NCBI GenBank assembly: GCA_002439755.1
Contig: DJPH01000049.1
Location: forward strand, 1 to 33,303
DNA: 33,303 nt
Direction: 5' to 3'
Source of the DNA: Prevotellaceae bacterium UBA6417
GTDB lineage: Bacteria > Bacteroidota > Bacteroidia > Bacteroidales > Bacteroidaceae
Below are positions 33,274 to 33,303 of this stretch, in pieces. The notes beneath the pieces were generated by a model. It was given only the letters and a program-made list of their open reading frames with translations. It was not told where the DNA came from and searched no databases. Each line of letters opens with the position of its first letter. Positions within the stretch are counted from its first letter, which is position 1. The position numbers and the translations under genes were made by a program.

Positions 33274-33303
33274 CATTGACGCCTGGATATGAAAACAGGG
33301 AGC

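Overview
The window looks like chromosomal DNA from the order Bacteroidales (Bacteroides/Prevotella relatives). The evidence is threefold. Most transcription units are preceded by the Bacteroidetes -7 motif TAnnTTTG. The family content fits: DUF3822 next to rsmD, DUF5683, a parA-parB-DUF5683-mltD-rel cluster, a GHL10 glycosidase and a GH78 rhamnosidase. The indolepyruvate oxidoreductase and phenylacetate-CoA ligase cluster also fits. I cannot name the genus from sequence alone. I see no tRNA, rRNA, CRISPR array, insertion sequence or phage gene.

Layout. 1-865 holds no convincing gene. Positions 1-23 and 311-333 form a perfect 23-bp inverted repeat around a 287-bp segment that carries an outward-facing promoter and a run of nine G. 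This looks like an invertible promoter, and the window starts inside one repeat arm. 866-2239 (minus) is rsmD and a DUF3822 gene. 2455-4644 is a secreted GH78 alpha-L-rhamnosidase. 4865-10769 is a tight cluster: parA, parB, a DUF5683 membrane protein, mltD and a bifunctional rel. It ends in overlapping stop codons with convergent valS (10766-13405, minus). 13605-15631 is mazG and a secreted beta-helix protein. 15647-16099 (minus) is an unrecognised acidic protein. 16299-16901 is riboflavin synthase.

16902-17287 holds a terminator and then an array of 13-bp repeats with an exact 21-bp period. It lies upstream of a five-gene, mostly overlapping operon: flavin reductase, GNAT, AlkZ-related, Nim/PPOX-like and DUF4186 (17288-19909). 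A GHL10 glycosidase (minus) and uvrA (plus) diverge from closely packed promoters at 21531-21632. mrp follows at 24708-25769.

The last 7.4 kb (25901-33273) is one co-directional operon: an omega-amidase-like nitrilase, the two subunits of an indolepyruvate:ferredoxin oxidoreductase-type enzyme, a class I/II aminotransferase, two paralogous phenylacetate-CoA ligases and a double-ACT protein. Together these can link aryl acids, aryl-CoAs, aryl-pyruvates and aromatic amino acids. I read it as an aryl-acid/aromatic amino acid interconversion module. The omega-amidase suggests glutamine-dependent transamination, which would favour amino acid synthesis from salvaged aryl acids, but the sequence does not fix the direction.
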